Below, in pieces: positions 28,681 through 36,804 of a stretch of DNA of 64,000 nucleotides (position 1 is its first letter; every line of letters starts with the position of its first letter). The notes under the pieces were generated by a model, which saw only the letters and a program-made list of their open reading frames with translations, had not been told where the DNA came from and did no database searches. The stretch spans positions 62,001 to 126,000 of the forward strand of contig NZ_JAINZZ010000017.1 of NCBI RefSeq assembly GCF_019890725.1, read 5' to 3'. Origin of the DNA: Actinacidiphila acidipaludis (lineage in GTDB: Bacteria > Actinomycetota > Actinomycetes > Streptomycetales > Streptomycetaceae). The translations under genes were made by a program, and so were the position numbers.

Positions 28681-29610
28681 TCAGCGCCGGCGTGCGGCGA
28701 CGATCCGCTCGATGACCTGGGCCACGCCGTCCTCCTCGTTGGACGCCGTGTGGAACACGGTCGCGGCCAGCACACGGGGATGGGCGTTGGCGACCGCGTA
28801 GGAGGTTCCCGCCCAGCTCAGCATGGCCAGGTCGTTGGGCATGTCCCCGAAGGCCACGACCTCGTCCGCGGTCACCCCGCGCTCCGCGCAGCACTTGGCG
28901 AGCGTCGTCGCCTTGCTGACCCCGGCACCGCTGATCTCGAGCAGTGCGGTCTCGCTGGAACGGGTGATCTCCGCGTGCGGTCCGGCGACGGCCAGGGCGG
29001 TGGCGAGGAAGTCGTCCGGATCGATGGACGGGTGCTTGGCCAGCAGCTTCAGTATCGGGTGCGCGCGGTCCTCGGCGAGGAGGACGTCGATGGGCGCGCA
29101 GGCGCCGGGATCGTCCGGCTCCAGGGCCTCATAGCCGGGCTCCCGCCGGAAGAGGGCGGTGCGCTCGACCGCGAACGCGGTTCCGGGCACGGCCTCGCGC
29201 AGTGCGTGCGCGACGGCGAGTGCGTCGGACTCCGGCAGCGGGAACGCCTCGATCAGCGTGCCGGACCGCAGGTCGAAGACCGCGGCGCCGTTGCCGACGA
29301 TGCCCATGCCGTGGCTGGCCAGATGGTCGGAGACCACGCCCATCCAGCGGGCGGGGCGTCCGGTGACGAAGAAGACCTCGATCCCTGCCGCCTCCGCGGC
29401 GGCGAGTGCGGCTGTCGTGCGCGGCGAGACGGTCTTGTCGTCCCGCAGCAGGGTGCCGTCCAGGTCGGTGGCGATCAACCGCGGAGCGGGATCGTCGAAC
29501 GACTCGTGCGGCGCCGGGAGCACGGTGGCCGGCGTGGCCACGGGGTGGTGCGCGTCCGGGTACGGATCGGCCGGCTCGCTGGGCCCGGTGGGCTCGGTGG
29601 CTGAGGTCAC
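28681..29610 (-). CDS. HAD-superfamily (Cof-like) phosphatase
   Basis: 309 residues if begun at GTG 29610, which has GGGAGG 9 bases upstream; ATG 29619 is in frame but touches that same site. After about 40 variable residues, HAD motif I reads [13 protein letters not shown]. Motif II lies in FFVTGRP, the Lys of motif III in SKATTLAKCC, and motif IV is FGDMPNDLAML. The Cof-type cap lies between motifs II and III. Relatives dephosphorylate sugar phosphates, FMN or similar. A close paralogue lies at 46388-47242. The gene converges on cydDC with a 60-base gap. Confidence 0.88.
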   Translation of the reverse strand: MTSATEPTGPSEPADPYPDAHHPVATPATVLPAPHESFDDPAPRLIATDLDGTLLRDDKTVSPRTTAALAAAEAAGIEVFFVTGRPARWMGVVSDHLASHGMGIVGNGAAVFDLRSGTLIEAFPLPESDALAVAHALREAVPGTAFAVERTALFRREPGYEALEPDDPGACAPIDVLLAEDRAHPILKLLAKHPSIDPDDFLATALAVAGPHAEITRSSETALLEISGAGVSKATTLAKCCAERGVTADEVVAFGDMPNDLAMLSWAGTSYAVANAHPRVLAATVFHTASNEEDGVAQVIERIVAARRR

Positions 29611-29804
29611 GATCCCCATCCTCCCGCACTGCACCGGTGCCCCGCACAAAGGTGCGGACTGCGGCTCATGGGAGCCGGTGGTGCCTGCGGTCGGAACGGT
29701 GCGCCCGGTGGGGCGGTGGTGGTGCTGGTCTGACACGGCGCCGGAGAACGGTGCCGTCTGCCGGACGGTGTCGCCCGGCCGTGCGCCGGAATGCGGCGGG
29801 AGCG

Positions 29805-30305
29805 TCAGCCGCGCAGGGCGGCGAGCTTGCGCCGGGCGGCGGCCACGGGCTGCGCGGGGCGCTTGGCGTGTGCCGCCGGCTTCTCGGTGACCGTGTGCTC
29901 GGGGACGGTCATCAGACCGCCGCATCCGTCGTCGACCAGGAGCGTTCCGGCGGGCAGGGTGCGCGATCGCGGGGTGGATCCGTGGGCCTCGGCGCTGATG
30001 CGCTGCTTCATCGTGGGCGGCAATGTGCGCCCGCGGTCGAGGAGGAGCGGTTCGTAGGCGCGCGGTGCGGGCACGCGGTACGGCTCCCGCCGGCCTCCCG
30101 AAGGGGAGCCTCCCGGCGAGCCGGCTTCCCGCGCGGGCGGCACGGCCGCGGCCAGCGCGCCGCACTCGGTGCCGGTGAACTCCGCCGACTGGGCGGCGGT
30201 CTGCGAGCGGGTGGCCGCGGTGGTGAACCCGAGCGCGGCGACGCACTTGAGGAGGACGCTGAGCAGCGCACCCCAGAAGGTCCTGATGTTGGCGGTAGCA
30301 GCCAT
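29805..30305 (-). CDS. Hypothetical protein with an N-terminal hydrophobic segment
   Basis: 166 residues from ATG 30305; a frame to 30437 is open but has no ribosome site. Residues 8-30 (TFWGALLSVLLKCVAALGF) form one hydrophobic segment, perhaps an uncleaved anchor. The rest is Ala/Pro/Arg-rich with a motif LLVDDGCGGLMTVPEHTV near 125-142. Codon use is normal for the chromosome. I do not recognise a family. The upstream 190 bases hold an intrinsic terminator that points the other way. Confidence 0.6.
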   Translation of the reverse strand: MAATANIRTFWGALLSVLLKCVAALGFTTAATRSQTAAQSAEFTGTECGALAAAVPPAREAGSPGGSPSGGRREPYRVPAPRAYEPLLLDRGRTLPPTMKQRISAEAHGSTPRSRTLPAGTLLVDDGCGGLMTVPEHTVTEKPAAHAKRPAQPVAAARRKLAALRG

Positions 30306-30442
30306 GACTTCTCGACCTCTCGCTTCCTCGTGATCCGGTGAACCGACTAGTCCGATCATGCGGAAGCGAGCACAGAATCCGAGGAGCCGCACCTCGAATC
30401 CGGCGATATTCACATCAACGCCACCCGAGTGGCGCAATCAGG

Positions 30443-30484
30443 GCGTTCCCGGAACCGCCGTGAGGGTCCCGGGAACGCTTTTTT
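30443..30484 (+). terminator. Intrinsic terminator acting on the plus strand
   Basis: GCGTTCCCGG (30443-30452) pairs perfectly with CCGGGAACGC (30469-30478), followed by TTTTTT (30479-30484). The T-run places it on the plus strand, yet both neighbouring genes read the other way. The minus strand has no T-run beyond the stem. Confidence 0.85.
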
Positions 30485-30496
30485 CGCTGCTCCGGC

Positions 30497-30787
30497 TCAC
30501 CGGCCGAGGCTCTCCAGCCCCGTCTTGAGATCGTCGGGGTTCATGACCGGACGGAGACTGACCGACGCGCCTGCCTGGAAGAAGGGCTCCGCGACGCTCG
30601 GGATCCGGTTGGAGTCCGGGAGGTCGAAGACCATCAACGCGGTCCGCTCGCCTTCCCAGGCCGTGAAGTAGGCCGCCTCCGGCTTGAGTTCCTCGATGAT
30701 CCCCTCGAGGGTCTTGCCCAGCGTCCCGTCCGTGACGAGCTGGTTCGCCTTCTCGGTGTCCATTTTCGCCGTCAGCAACATGCGCAT
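30497..30787 (-). CDS. Small conserved hypothetical protein, possible dimeric alpha/beta-barrel fold
   Basis: 96 residues from ATG 30787, with GGAAGG 8 bases upstream. The order is beta strand (MRMLLTAKMD), helix (EKANQLVTDGTLGKTLEGII), then AYFTAWEGERTALMVFDLPD and a C-terminal helix. This ferredoxin-like layout resembles DUF3303 or other small dimeric alpha/beta-barrel proteins, which bind small aromatic molecules in some cases. I cannot name a function. It lies 150 bases after the start of the VOC gene in the same direction, but repeats fill that gap. Confidence 0.72.
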   Translation of the reverse strand: MRMLLTAKMDTEKANQLVTDGTLGKTLEGIIEELKPEAAYFTAWEGERTALMVFDLPDSNRIPSVAEPFFQAGASVSLRPVMNPDDLKTGLESLGR

Positions 30788-30881
30788 GACGCTCACCTTC
30801 CCGGTGACCCGCGTCCGGCGCACCGCGCCCTTCTGCGCACGACCGAACACCGGACGCGCTTTACCTTCAAATCTCCTCCGC

Positions 30882-30917
30882 CCGCACAGGGCACGCAACC
30901 CGCACAGGGCACGCAAC
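30882..30917. repeat. Two tandem 18-bp repeats
   Basis: CCGCACAGGGCACGCAAC occurs at 30882-30899 and again at 30900-30917, in the gap between the small hypothetical gene and the VOC gene. Confidence 0.8.
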
Positions 30918-30935
30918 CCACGCCCTGCCGCGCGG

Positions 30936-31721
30936 TCAGCCGGCGGTCGCGAGCGCGACGATGGCGAAGACCGCGCCCTGCGGGTCCTGCAGGACGGCCA
31001 TGCGACCGACCTTGTCCATGTCGAAGGCCGGTGCCAGGACGTTGCCGCCGGCGTGCACCAGCGCGTCCACCGTGCTGTCGACGTCGTCGACGGAGAAGTT
31101 GACCAGCCAGTGCGGCGGCGTCCCCTCGGGCAGGTTCTCCATGCTCTGCATGCTGCCGATCGTGCGGCCCTTGACCTGGAAGCCGGTGAACTCGGGCAGC
31201 TCGGGCATCGGGCCGGAGTCCAGGCCGAGGGCGGTCCGGTAGAACGCGCTCGCCGCGTCGGCGTCCGGGGTGTGGAGCTGGTTCCACACCAGGGCGCCCG
31301 GCTCGTTGACGATCTGCGCGCCGCCGAAGTCCTTCGGCTGCCAGACGCCGAACACCGCGCCCGTCGGGTCCGCGGCGACGAGCATCCGGCCGATCGTGCC
31401 GACATCGGCGACCGGGACGATCACCTTGCCGCCGCCCGCGTTCACCGCGGCCTGTGTCGCGTCCGCGTCGGAGCTGCTGAAGTAGGTGGTCCAGGAGGGC
31501 GGCGGCGAGGGCTGTCCCTCCATCTGCGGGGTCTGCATGATTCCGGCGACCGGCTTGCCCCGCAGGGTGCACATCGAGTACCCGCCGAACTCCTCGGGTC
31601 CGACCTCGCCCTGCCAGCCGAACAGGTCCCGGTAGAAGTCCAGAGCGGCCTGCTGGTCCGGGACCATCAGGTCGACCCAGCAGGGGGTGCCGGGCTCGTA
31701 CGGGGTGGTGACTTCGGACAT
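30936..31721 (-). CDS. VOC-family protein with two glyoxalase-like domains
   Basis: 261 residues from ATG 31721, with GGAG 7 bases upstream. Two tandem VOC modules are visible: about 10-125 (PCWVDLMVPDQQAALDFYRD to DPTGAVFGVWQP) and about 140-257 (VWNQLHTPDADAASAFYRT to DPQGAVFAIVAL). Such paired-domain proteins in Streptomyces are often labelled hydroxylase or glyoxalase/bleomycin-resistance-like. The usual metal ligands are not obvious, so binding rather than catalysis is possible. The 194-base gap upstream separates it from the divergent lipoprotein gene at 31916. Confidence 0.85.
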   Translation of the reverse strand: MSEVTTPYEPGTPCWVDLMVPDQQAALDFYRDLFGWQGEVGPEEFGGYSMCTLRGKPVAGIMQTPQMEGQPSPPPSWTTYFSSSDADATQAAVNAGGGKVIVPVADVGTIGRMLVAADPTGAVFGVWQPKDFGGAQIVNEPGALVWNQLHTPDADAASAFYRTALGLDSGPMPELPEFTGFQVKGRTIGSMQSMENLPEGTPPHWLVNFSVDDVDSTVDALVHAGGNVLAPAFDMDKVGRMAVLQDPQGAVFAIVALATAG

Positions 31722-31915
31722 CTCGCATCTCCAAGCGGTGATCCGGATCCGGGGTCGCCGGGCGGGCTCGCACGGCCCTGCCCGGGCCCCGACGTGTCGG
31801 TGCTCCCTCCCCTCCTCCACCTTGGCCGCGCCCATCCGATCCCGCCATCCGGCGGCGGTCGTCCGGCGGGCGGTCGCGCCCCGCCACAGAATGTGACCGA
31901 GGAGAGGAGCGGCAC

Positions 31916-32716
31916 ATGGACATCCGACCCGGCAACGATCTCGGCGGCCCCCGGCCCGGTGGCCGCGCCACGGGCAGCGCCCCGGTGCTGGCCTTCTTCC
32001 TGGCGATGGCGCTGGCCCTGGGACTGGCGGCCGCCGCCGCCGGGTGCGACGGGACCGGCGGCGACAGCGCGCGGCAGGGCGGCGGGCACGGGGCCGCGGG
32101 CGGCGCCGGCACCAGCCCCGCGAACACACCCGGCGCGGGCGCGGTTCCCTCCGTGGCCGAGCTGAAGTCGGCGCTGCTCACCGCGCACGACATCGGGCTC
32201 GGTTCGACGGTCGACCCCAGCAGCATCGGCGGCGCCTCGATCCGCGGGTGCGAGCCGCTGGCCGGCACGCTGAACGCCTCGATGGCCGCGGCGTCGCGGC
32301 CCGGGCAGCCGGCCGCCTCGTCCGGGATCGCCGGCAGCGGCACCGGACCGTTCGTCGCGGAGGCGCTGACGACGAAGGCGCCGTCGCAGCTCGCGGCCGA
32401 CTACGCCAGGACGCGCGCGGCCCTCAGCGCGTGCCGCTCCCTGACGCTGACCACCGGCGGCACCCGCGTCACCTTCGCCCTGACCCCGACCAGCTTCGGC
32501 GGTTCGGGCACGGCCTCCGCGCAGCTCGCCGCGAAGGTCCAGGGCCTCGGCGTGCACGGCTACCTGGCGATGGAACGGCTCGGGCCGGTGGTCCTCAGCT
32601 ACTACTTCTTCGAACTCGGCGGCAGCTCGTCCGAGCCCGCCTCCACCTTCTATCGGCAGGCGGTCGCCAAGGCCGGCCGGGTGCTGGCGGTCCCGGCGTC
32701 GGGCCAGGCGGGCTGA
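31916..32716 (+). CDS. Putative lipoprotein with a PknH-like/sensor-type extracellular domain
   Basis: 266 residues from ATG 31916 (GAGGAGAGG upstream). The signal segment ends in the lipobox Ala-Ala-Gly-Cys near residue 44. A Gly/Ala-rich linker follows, then a globular domain from about 78 (VAELKSALLTAHDIGLGST) with two cysteines (IRGCEPL and LSACRSL) spaced as in PknH-like sensor domains of mycobacteria and Streptomyces. The fold suggests an extracellular ligand-binding role. The last codons lie in a 28-bp tandem repeat. Confidence 0.75.
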   Translation: MDIRPGNDLGGPRPGGRATGSAPVLAFFLAMALALGLAAAAAGCDGTGGDSARQGGGHGAAGGAGTSPANTPGAGAVPSVAELKSALLTAHDIGLGSTVDPSSIGGASIRGCEPLAGTLNASMAAASRPGQPAASSGIAGSGTGPFVAEALTTKAPSQLAADYARTRAALSACRSLTLTTGGTRVTFALTPTSFGGSGTASAQLAAKVQGLGVHGYLAMERLGPVVLSYYFFELGGSSSEPASTFYRQAVAKAGRVLAVPASGQAG

Positions 32717-32807
32717 GCGCGGCGGATCGCGTCAGGCGGGCTGAGCCGGGTGGGTCGCGTCAGGCAGGCTGGGCGGGGCGGTCGCGTCAGGCGAGCTGAG
32801 CCGGGGC
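32705..32807. repeat. Tandem 27-28 bp repeats spanning the ends of two convergent genes
   Basis: Three units of 28, 28 and 27 bases and part of a fourth, each starting CAGGC(G/A)(G/A)GCTG and ending GTCGCGT or ATCGCGT. The array covers the stop codon of the lipoprotein gene (32714-32716) and the stop codon of the convergent oxidoreductase gene (32787-32789). Confidence 0.8.
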
Positions 32808-33683
32808 CTCGGCGGCGATCCGCTCGAACACCGCGTGGTCGTAGGCGAAGTCGGAGTCCGGGATCGGCCAGTGCACGACGAGTTCGTCGATGCCGGCCTC
32901 CGCGTGCCGTCCCGCGAAGTCGACGAACGCGTCCACCGAGGTGAAGGGCGCCGCGTAGTCCGGGGTGAAACCGCTCAGCAGGATCTTCGGCACGTCCTCG
33001 GGGGAACGGCCGGCCTCGGTGAGGGCGGCGGAGATCCGCTCGACCTGGCCGCGGACGGCGGCCAGCGACTGCTCGGGGGTGCCCGACTCGTACAGCGCGG
33101 GGTCGCCGGTGGTCACCCAGGCCTGGCCGTACCGCGCGGCCAGCCGCATGCCGCGGGGGCCGGTGGCCGCGACGGCGAACGGCAGACGCGGCCGCTGCAC
33201 ACAGCCCGGGACGGTCCGCGCCTCCGTCGCCGCGTAGTAGGTGCCCTCGTACGTCACGGCCGGCTCGGTCAGCAACCGGTCCAGCAGGGCGGTGAACTCG
33301 GCGAAGCGGTCCGCGCGTTCCTTCGGCGACCAGGGCGCTTGTCCGAGGACCGTCGCGTCGAAGCCGGTGCCGCCTGCGCCGATGCCCAGCGTCACCCGGC
33401 CCTCACTGACCTCGTCGAGCGTCATCAGCTCCTTGGCGAGGGTCACCGGGTGCCGGAAGTTCGGGGAGGTCACCATCGTGCCCAGCCGGATCGTCCCGGT
33501 GACGCCGGCCGCCGCCGTGAGCGTCGGGAGCGCGCCGTACCAGGGGCCGTCACGGAACGGCACCCGCCACGACAGATGGTCGTACGTGTACGCGGCGTGG
33601 AACCCCGACTCCTCGGCCCGCTGCCAGATGCCGCGACCTTCGGCCCAGCGGTAGATCGGCAGGATCGCAATGCTCAGGTGCAT
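32787..33683 (-). CDS. LLM-class F420-dependent oxidoreductase
   Basis: 298 residues from ATG 33683. Luciferase-like TIM barrel with typical segments YDHLSWR near 34, GTMVTSPNFRHPVTLAKELMT near 68-88, GIGAGG near 100 and VAATGPRGMRLAARYGQAW. The family transfers hydride from coenzyme F420 to many substrates, and actinomycetes have many copies. The substrate is unknown. The start codon abuts the broken gene at 33689, so the normal promoter region may have been replaced by a rearrangement. The 3' end lies in the 28-bp repeat array. Confidence 0.87.
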   Translation of the reverse strand: MHLSIAILPIYRWAEGRGIWQRAEESGFHAAYTYDHLSWRVPFRDGPWYGALPTLTAAAGVTGTIRLGTMVTSPNFRHPVTLAKELMTLDEVSEGRVTLGIGAGGTGFDATVLGQAPWSPKERADRFAEFTALLDRLLTEPAVTYEGTYYAATEARTVPGCVQRPRLPFAVAATGPRGMRLAARYGQAWVTTGDPALYESGTPEQSLAAVRGQVERISAALTEAGRSPEDVPKILLSGFTPDYAAPFTSVDAFVDFAGRHAEAGIDELVVHWPIPDSDFAYDHAVFERIAAEAPAQLA

Positions 33684-33688
33684 GCGGA

Positions 33689-34279
33689 CGAGCCTACGAG
33701 CAACGGATCGCGCAGCGGCGTCGACCCGCGTTCACCGAGTTCTTCGGCAGCGACGAGCTGATCCTCCCGCCGGAGGACACCGAGGACCGCGTCAACTCCT
33801 ACTACAGCCACCGGCAGCAGGCCGCCACCGTCGGCCAAGGTCCCCGCCGCGCCCGGGGCGGCCAGGGCGCCACCCCGGAACCGCCCCGCTTCACACTGCC
33901 GGCCGAACTGGCCGATGCGGAGACCGTCGGCATCATCTACGACCAGGTCGACGGACTCAACTTCTACGCGGACTACGGATCGTTGCGGGACCTGTTCGCG
34001 GATCCTGACGGTCCGGGCCGCAAGTACCGCCAAGACCTGCTCCGCACCTATCTGCGCGAGGAGCCGATCACACCGCTGCCGATTCGCCGCCTGGCCGCCA
34101 CACACCCGACGACCGTCGACACGGTGTTCCGGAGGCTTCTGCGGCAGCCCGGTTTCACCTGGAACGAGCACGGCGACGCCCTGCTACGACGACGCAAGCC
34201 CTGGTACTACGAGGTCGAGCCGCGCCCCGGGGTCTCCGTCATCGGCGACCGGCTCAGTGAACTTCTCCGTGTCCAGTGA
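33689..34279 (+). pseudogene. 3' fragment of an unknown gene, lacking its start
   Basis: One frame with strong GC3 bias runs from about 33689 to the TGA at 34279. It encodes segments such as FFGSDELILPPEDTEDRV and a C-terminal HGDALLRRRKPWYYEVEPRP. No ATG, GTG or TTG occurs in frame upstream before a stop except TTG 33983, which has no ribosome site and would drop the first hundred residues. The frame simply begins at the edge of the oxidoreductase gene. I read it as a gene cut at its 5' end by a rearrangement. The family is not one I know. Confidence 0.6.
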
Positions 34280-34339
34280 CGCTGAGTGCATGCTGGTAGC
34301 CGACGGGCTGCACGCCCTGAGACGGTGAGAAGGGCGCCC

Positions 34340-34353
34340 GCAGTGCGTACTGC
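34340..34353. promoter_or_regulatory. Inverted repeat before the toxin-antitoxin pair, candidate autoregulatory operator
   Basis: GCAGTGCGTACTGC has inverted arms GCAGT and ACTGC, and a further GCAGT lies at 34363-34367, touching the start codon. Antitoxins of the ribbon-helix-helix type usually repress their own promoter through such repeats. Confidence 0.5.
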
Positions 34354-34367
34354 GGCATGCTCGCAGT

Positions 34368-34616
34368 ATGGCTGACACGACGCGGATCACGGTAACGCTG
34401 CCGACTGAGCAGGTGGCGGAGCTGAAGAAGCTCACGGACAACGTCTCCGGCTATGTGGCCGAGGCAGTCGCCCGCCAGATCAGACACCAACTGCTCGGGG
34501 CCGACCTACGAAGCTACGAGGACGAGCACGGGTCCTTCAGCGAGGAGGAGCTGGCCGAGGCCCGAGCGCGTGTCACGGGAGCGATGCAGACCACCGGAGG
34601 CGCGAGCGCCGCGTGA
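34368..34616 (+). CDS. Ribbon-helix-helix (CopG/VapB-like) antitoxin
   Basis: 82 residues from ATG 34368. The N-terminal strand (TRITVTLPTEQVAELKKL) and following helix (VSGYVAEAVARQIRHQLL) form the ribbon-helix-helix DNA-binding unit. The C-terminal half (SYEDEHGSFSEEELAEARA) is acidic, as in antitoxins that wrap around a PIN toxin. Its stop overlaps the toxin start (GTGA), a standard toxin-antitoxin arrangement. It should neutralise the downstream PIN protein and repress the operon. Confidence 0.82.
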   Translation: MADTTRITVTLPTEQVAELKKLTDNVSGYVAEAVARQIRHQLLGADLRSYEDEHGSFSEEELAEARARVTGAMQTTGGASAA

Positions 34617-35014
34617 GTCAGCACGTCGAGTCCGTGGTCCTGGGCAGCGAGGGCCTCTCCGCCTGGGTCGCTCAGGAACGGAAGGTCCTCGGCCTGCTGA
34701 AGGTGTTTCACGAGATGGGCGCGGACCTGATCATCAGCGCGAACACCATCGTGGAGGTCAGCCATTCCCGCGTGAACATGCCGCGGCTCCAGTGGACAGT
34801 GTCCCGGGTCAAGGTGGAGCCCGTCACCGAGCAGACCGCCAAGGAGGCGGCGCGGCTCCTCAAGACGGCCGGCCTGCACGGTCACAAGTACGCCGTCGAC
34901 GCGACCGTCGCGGAAGGGGCCCTGCGGCAGGCCGGACCCGTGGTCCTCCTGACGTCGGACATCGACGACATGGCCCGCCTGTGCGGCAAGCGCATCGGGC
35001 TCATCGGCCTCTGA
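34613..35014 (+). CDS. PIN-domain (VapC-like) toxin with an altered active site
   Basis: 133 residues from GTG 34613, overlapping the antitoxin by 4 bases. PIN proteins are Mg-dependent ribonucleases with three or four acidic residues. Here Glu48 (NTIVEVSH), Asp96 (YAVDATVAE) and Asp116 (LTSDIDD) are in place, but the first strand reads VVLGSEGLS, with Gly11 (GGC at 34643-34645) where the family has Asp (VVLDSEGLS-like). A single A-to-G change would account for this. The toxin is probably weak or inactive. The frame is otherwise intact. Confidence 0.83.
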   Translation: MSQHVESVVLGSEGLSAWVAQERKVLGLLKVFHEMGADLIISANTIVEVSHSRVNMPRLQWTVSRVKVEPVTEQTAKEAARLLKTAGLHGHKYAVDATVAEGALRQAGPVVLLTSDIDDMARLCGKRIGLIGL

Positions 35015-35205
35015 GTCGCAGAACCGGTTCGCCCGCGACCCCGCCGGCGGCACGCCCGGCCGGTCCGCCCGGTCCTCTGCCACGCCTGGCCGTGAAGGCC
35101 ACGGGTTCCGGCGGCAAGAGGTGGAAATGTCGTGTTTGTGCCTAGACTTTTTCATGACTCCGCGGCGGAGCCGGACGGTGCGCGGCGGCCGAAGGAGGCG
35201 GGGAT

Positions 35206-36165
35206 GTGGACAAGAAGGCCAAGGTGGGGGCGGTAGCCGGGGTCGCGGCGGTGCTGGTGGGCGCCGGGGTGGGGGTCGCGACCATGGTCGGGGGCGGCGG
35301 CGGGCCGGCTCCCTCACCGAGTGTGGCGTCGGGCGCCGTCGATCCGCTGAGCGGGCTGCCGGGAAAGGGGAGCCTGCTCGTGGTGAAGATCGACAACGTG
35401 GGGCCCGCGCGGCCGGCGGTCGGCCTGGCGCAGGCGGACATCGTCTACATCGAGCGGGTCGAGGGCGGGCTCAGCCGCATCATCGCCGTGTACGGCGGGG
35501 CGCAGAAACCGTCGGTGATCGGGCCGGTGCGCAGCGCCCGCGAGACCGACCTGCAGGTGCTATCCGCCTTCGGCAAGCCCGCGTTCGCGTACAGCGGCGC
35601 CGTGAGCAAGTTCGTCCCGGTGCTGAAGCGGGCCGACGTGATCAACGTGGCCCCCGCGGAGAAGGCGCGCGCCTACTTCCGCAGCACCGACCGCGCGGCG
35701 CCGCACAACCTGTTCGTGCGGACCCCGGGACTGACCGACGGCGCCTCGGTGGCCAAGGACATCGGGCTGCACTTCGGCGCCCTCCCGGCCGGGGGCGCCG
35801 CGGCCGCCTCGGCCAACGCCGGACTGCCCGCCGCGACCTTCCGCTTCACCTGGAACGACGCCGCCGCGTCGTACGCCGTGCTCATGGACGGGCACGACAC
35901 GGCACCGGCCCGCCCGGAGAACGTGATCATCCAGCACGTCAAGGTGACCGACTCCCCCAGGGGGTTCGTCGACACGAACGGCGGCGGCAAGGTCAGCGAG
36001 CCCTTCAGCCAGACGGTCGGCTCCGGCACCGCCACCGTGCTGCGCGACGGCAAGGAGTTCACCGTGAACTGGAGCCGCCCGAACCCGGCCGCCGGCACCA
36101 CCTTCACGTACCACGGCAAGCCGTTCCCGCTGCACCGCGGTCAGACCTGGATCGTGCTCGACTGA
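35206..36165 (+). CDS. DUF3048 (YerB-type) secreted/membrane-anchored protein
   Basis: 319 residues from GTG 35206, with GAAGGAGG 7 bases upstream. An N-terminal hydrophobic segment (about 7-30) is followed by a Gly/Pro-rich stretch and then the DUF3048 domain. Recognisable parts are DPLSGLP, VVKIDNVGPARPAVGLAQAD, YIERVEGGLSRIIAVY and GPVRSAR. The family includes B. subtilis YerB, a lipoprotein of unknown function. This copy lacks a lipobox Cys, so a signal anchor is likely. The 191 bases upstream hold nothing I can identify. Confidence 0.88.
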   Translation: MDKKAKVGAVAGVAAVLVGAGVGVATMVGGGGGPAPSPSVASGAVDPLSGLPGKGSLLVVKIDNVGPARPAVGLAQADIVYIERVEGGLSRIIAVYGGAQKPSVIGPVRSARETDLQVLSAFGKPAFAYSGAVSKFVPVLKRADVINVAPAEKARAYFRSTDRAAPHNLFVRTPGLTDGASVAKDIGLHFGALPAGGAAAASANAGLPAATFRFTWNDAAASYAVLMDGHDTAPARPENVIIQHVKVTDSPRGFVDTNGGGKVSEPFSQTVGSGTATVLRDGKEFTVNWSRPNPAAGTTFTYHGKPFPLHRGQTWIVLD

Positions 36166-36240
36166 GGACGCCGAGCTCCCACTGCCGAACTCCGACTGCC
36201 GAACTCCGACTGCCGGGCCCGCCGCCGACTGCTCCGGCCG

Positions 36241-36804
36241 TCAGTCGCCGGAAGCGGCAGGACCGGTCATGCCGCCGCCCCCCGAACGTCCGGTGGAGCC
36301 CGGGCGTTCGGCGAGTCCGGCCCACGGCGGTGAGGCGTCGTCGGCCGAGCCGGTGCCGACGTTCGCGGCGAGCCGGGTCAGCAGAGCGTCCAGCACCTCG
36401 CGGTCGTCGTCGCTCAGACCGGCGTTGAGGCGGCGGTCGAACTCCACGGCGGTGTCGCGCAGGCGGAGGAAGGCGGCCTCGCCCTCCTCGGTCAACTCCA
36501 CGACGTGCACGCGGCGGTTGGCCGTGTCGCGGCGGCGGGTGATCAGGCCGCGGGTGTCCATCGCGTTGAGGTGGTGCGTGAGCGTGGCCTCGCGGACGCC
36601 GACCGCGGCGGCCAGTTCGCGCTGGTTGCCGGGACGCCCGATCTTCAGGTTGAGCAGGATCAGCCACACCGGCAGCGAGCCGCCGGCCCGGTCGAGGGCC
36701 TCGTCGAACGCGCGGCTCACGACGCGGGCGGTCCGGCTGAGCTGCAGTCCGGTGGGCGTCCTGTGGGGGTGCATGTCCCCGAGCCTATCACTATCCATAG
36801 ACAT
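36241..36804 (-). CDS. MarR-family transcriptional regulator
   Basis: 187 residues from ATG 36804; ATG 36774 (MHPHRTPTG) is an equally possible start and leaves the inverted repeat outside the gene. The winged helix is clear: helix-turn-helix QRELAAAVGVREATLTHHLNAMDTRG split around 60-85, and wing RRDTANRRVHVVELT. A Gly/Ser-rich tail ends the protein. It is divergent from the deazaflavin-dependent reductase at 36888, and a perfect 8-bp inverted repeat lies between, so that gene is the probable target. Confidence 0.88.
   Translation of the reverse strand: MSMDSDRLGDMHPHRTPTGLQLSRTARVVSRAFDEALDRAGGSLPVWLILLNLKIGRPGNQRELAAAVGVREATLTHHLNAMDTRGLITRRRDTANRRVHVVELTEEGEAAFLRLRDTAVEFDRRLNAGLSDDDREVLDALLTRLAANVGTGSADDASPPWAGLAERPGSTGRSGGGGMTGPAASGD

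Noticed and set aside
34613..35014. Idea that the region 33.7-37.5 kb is an integrated mobile element
   Set aside because: No integrase, transposase, terminal repeats or tRNA attachment site is present. Gene decay at a rearrangement spot explains the fragments.
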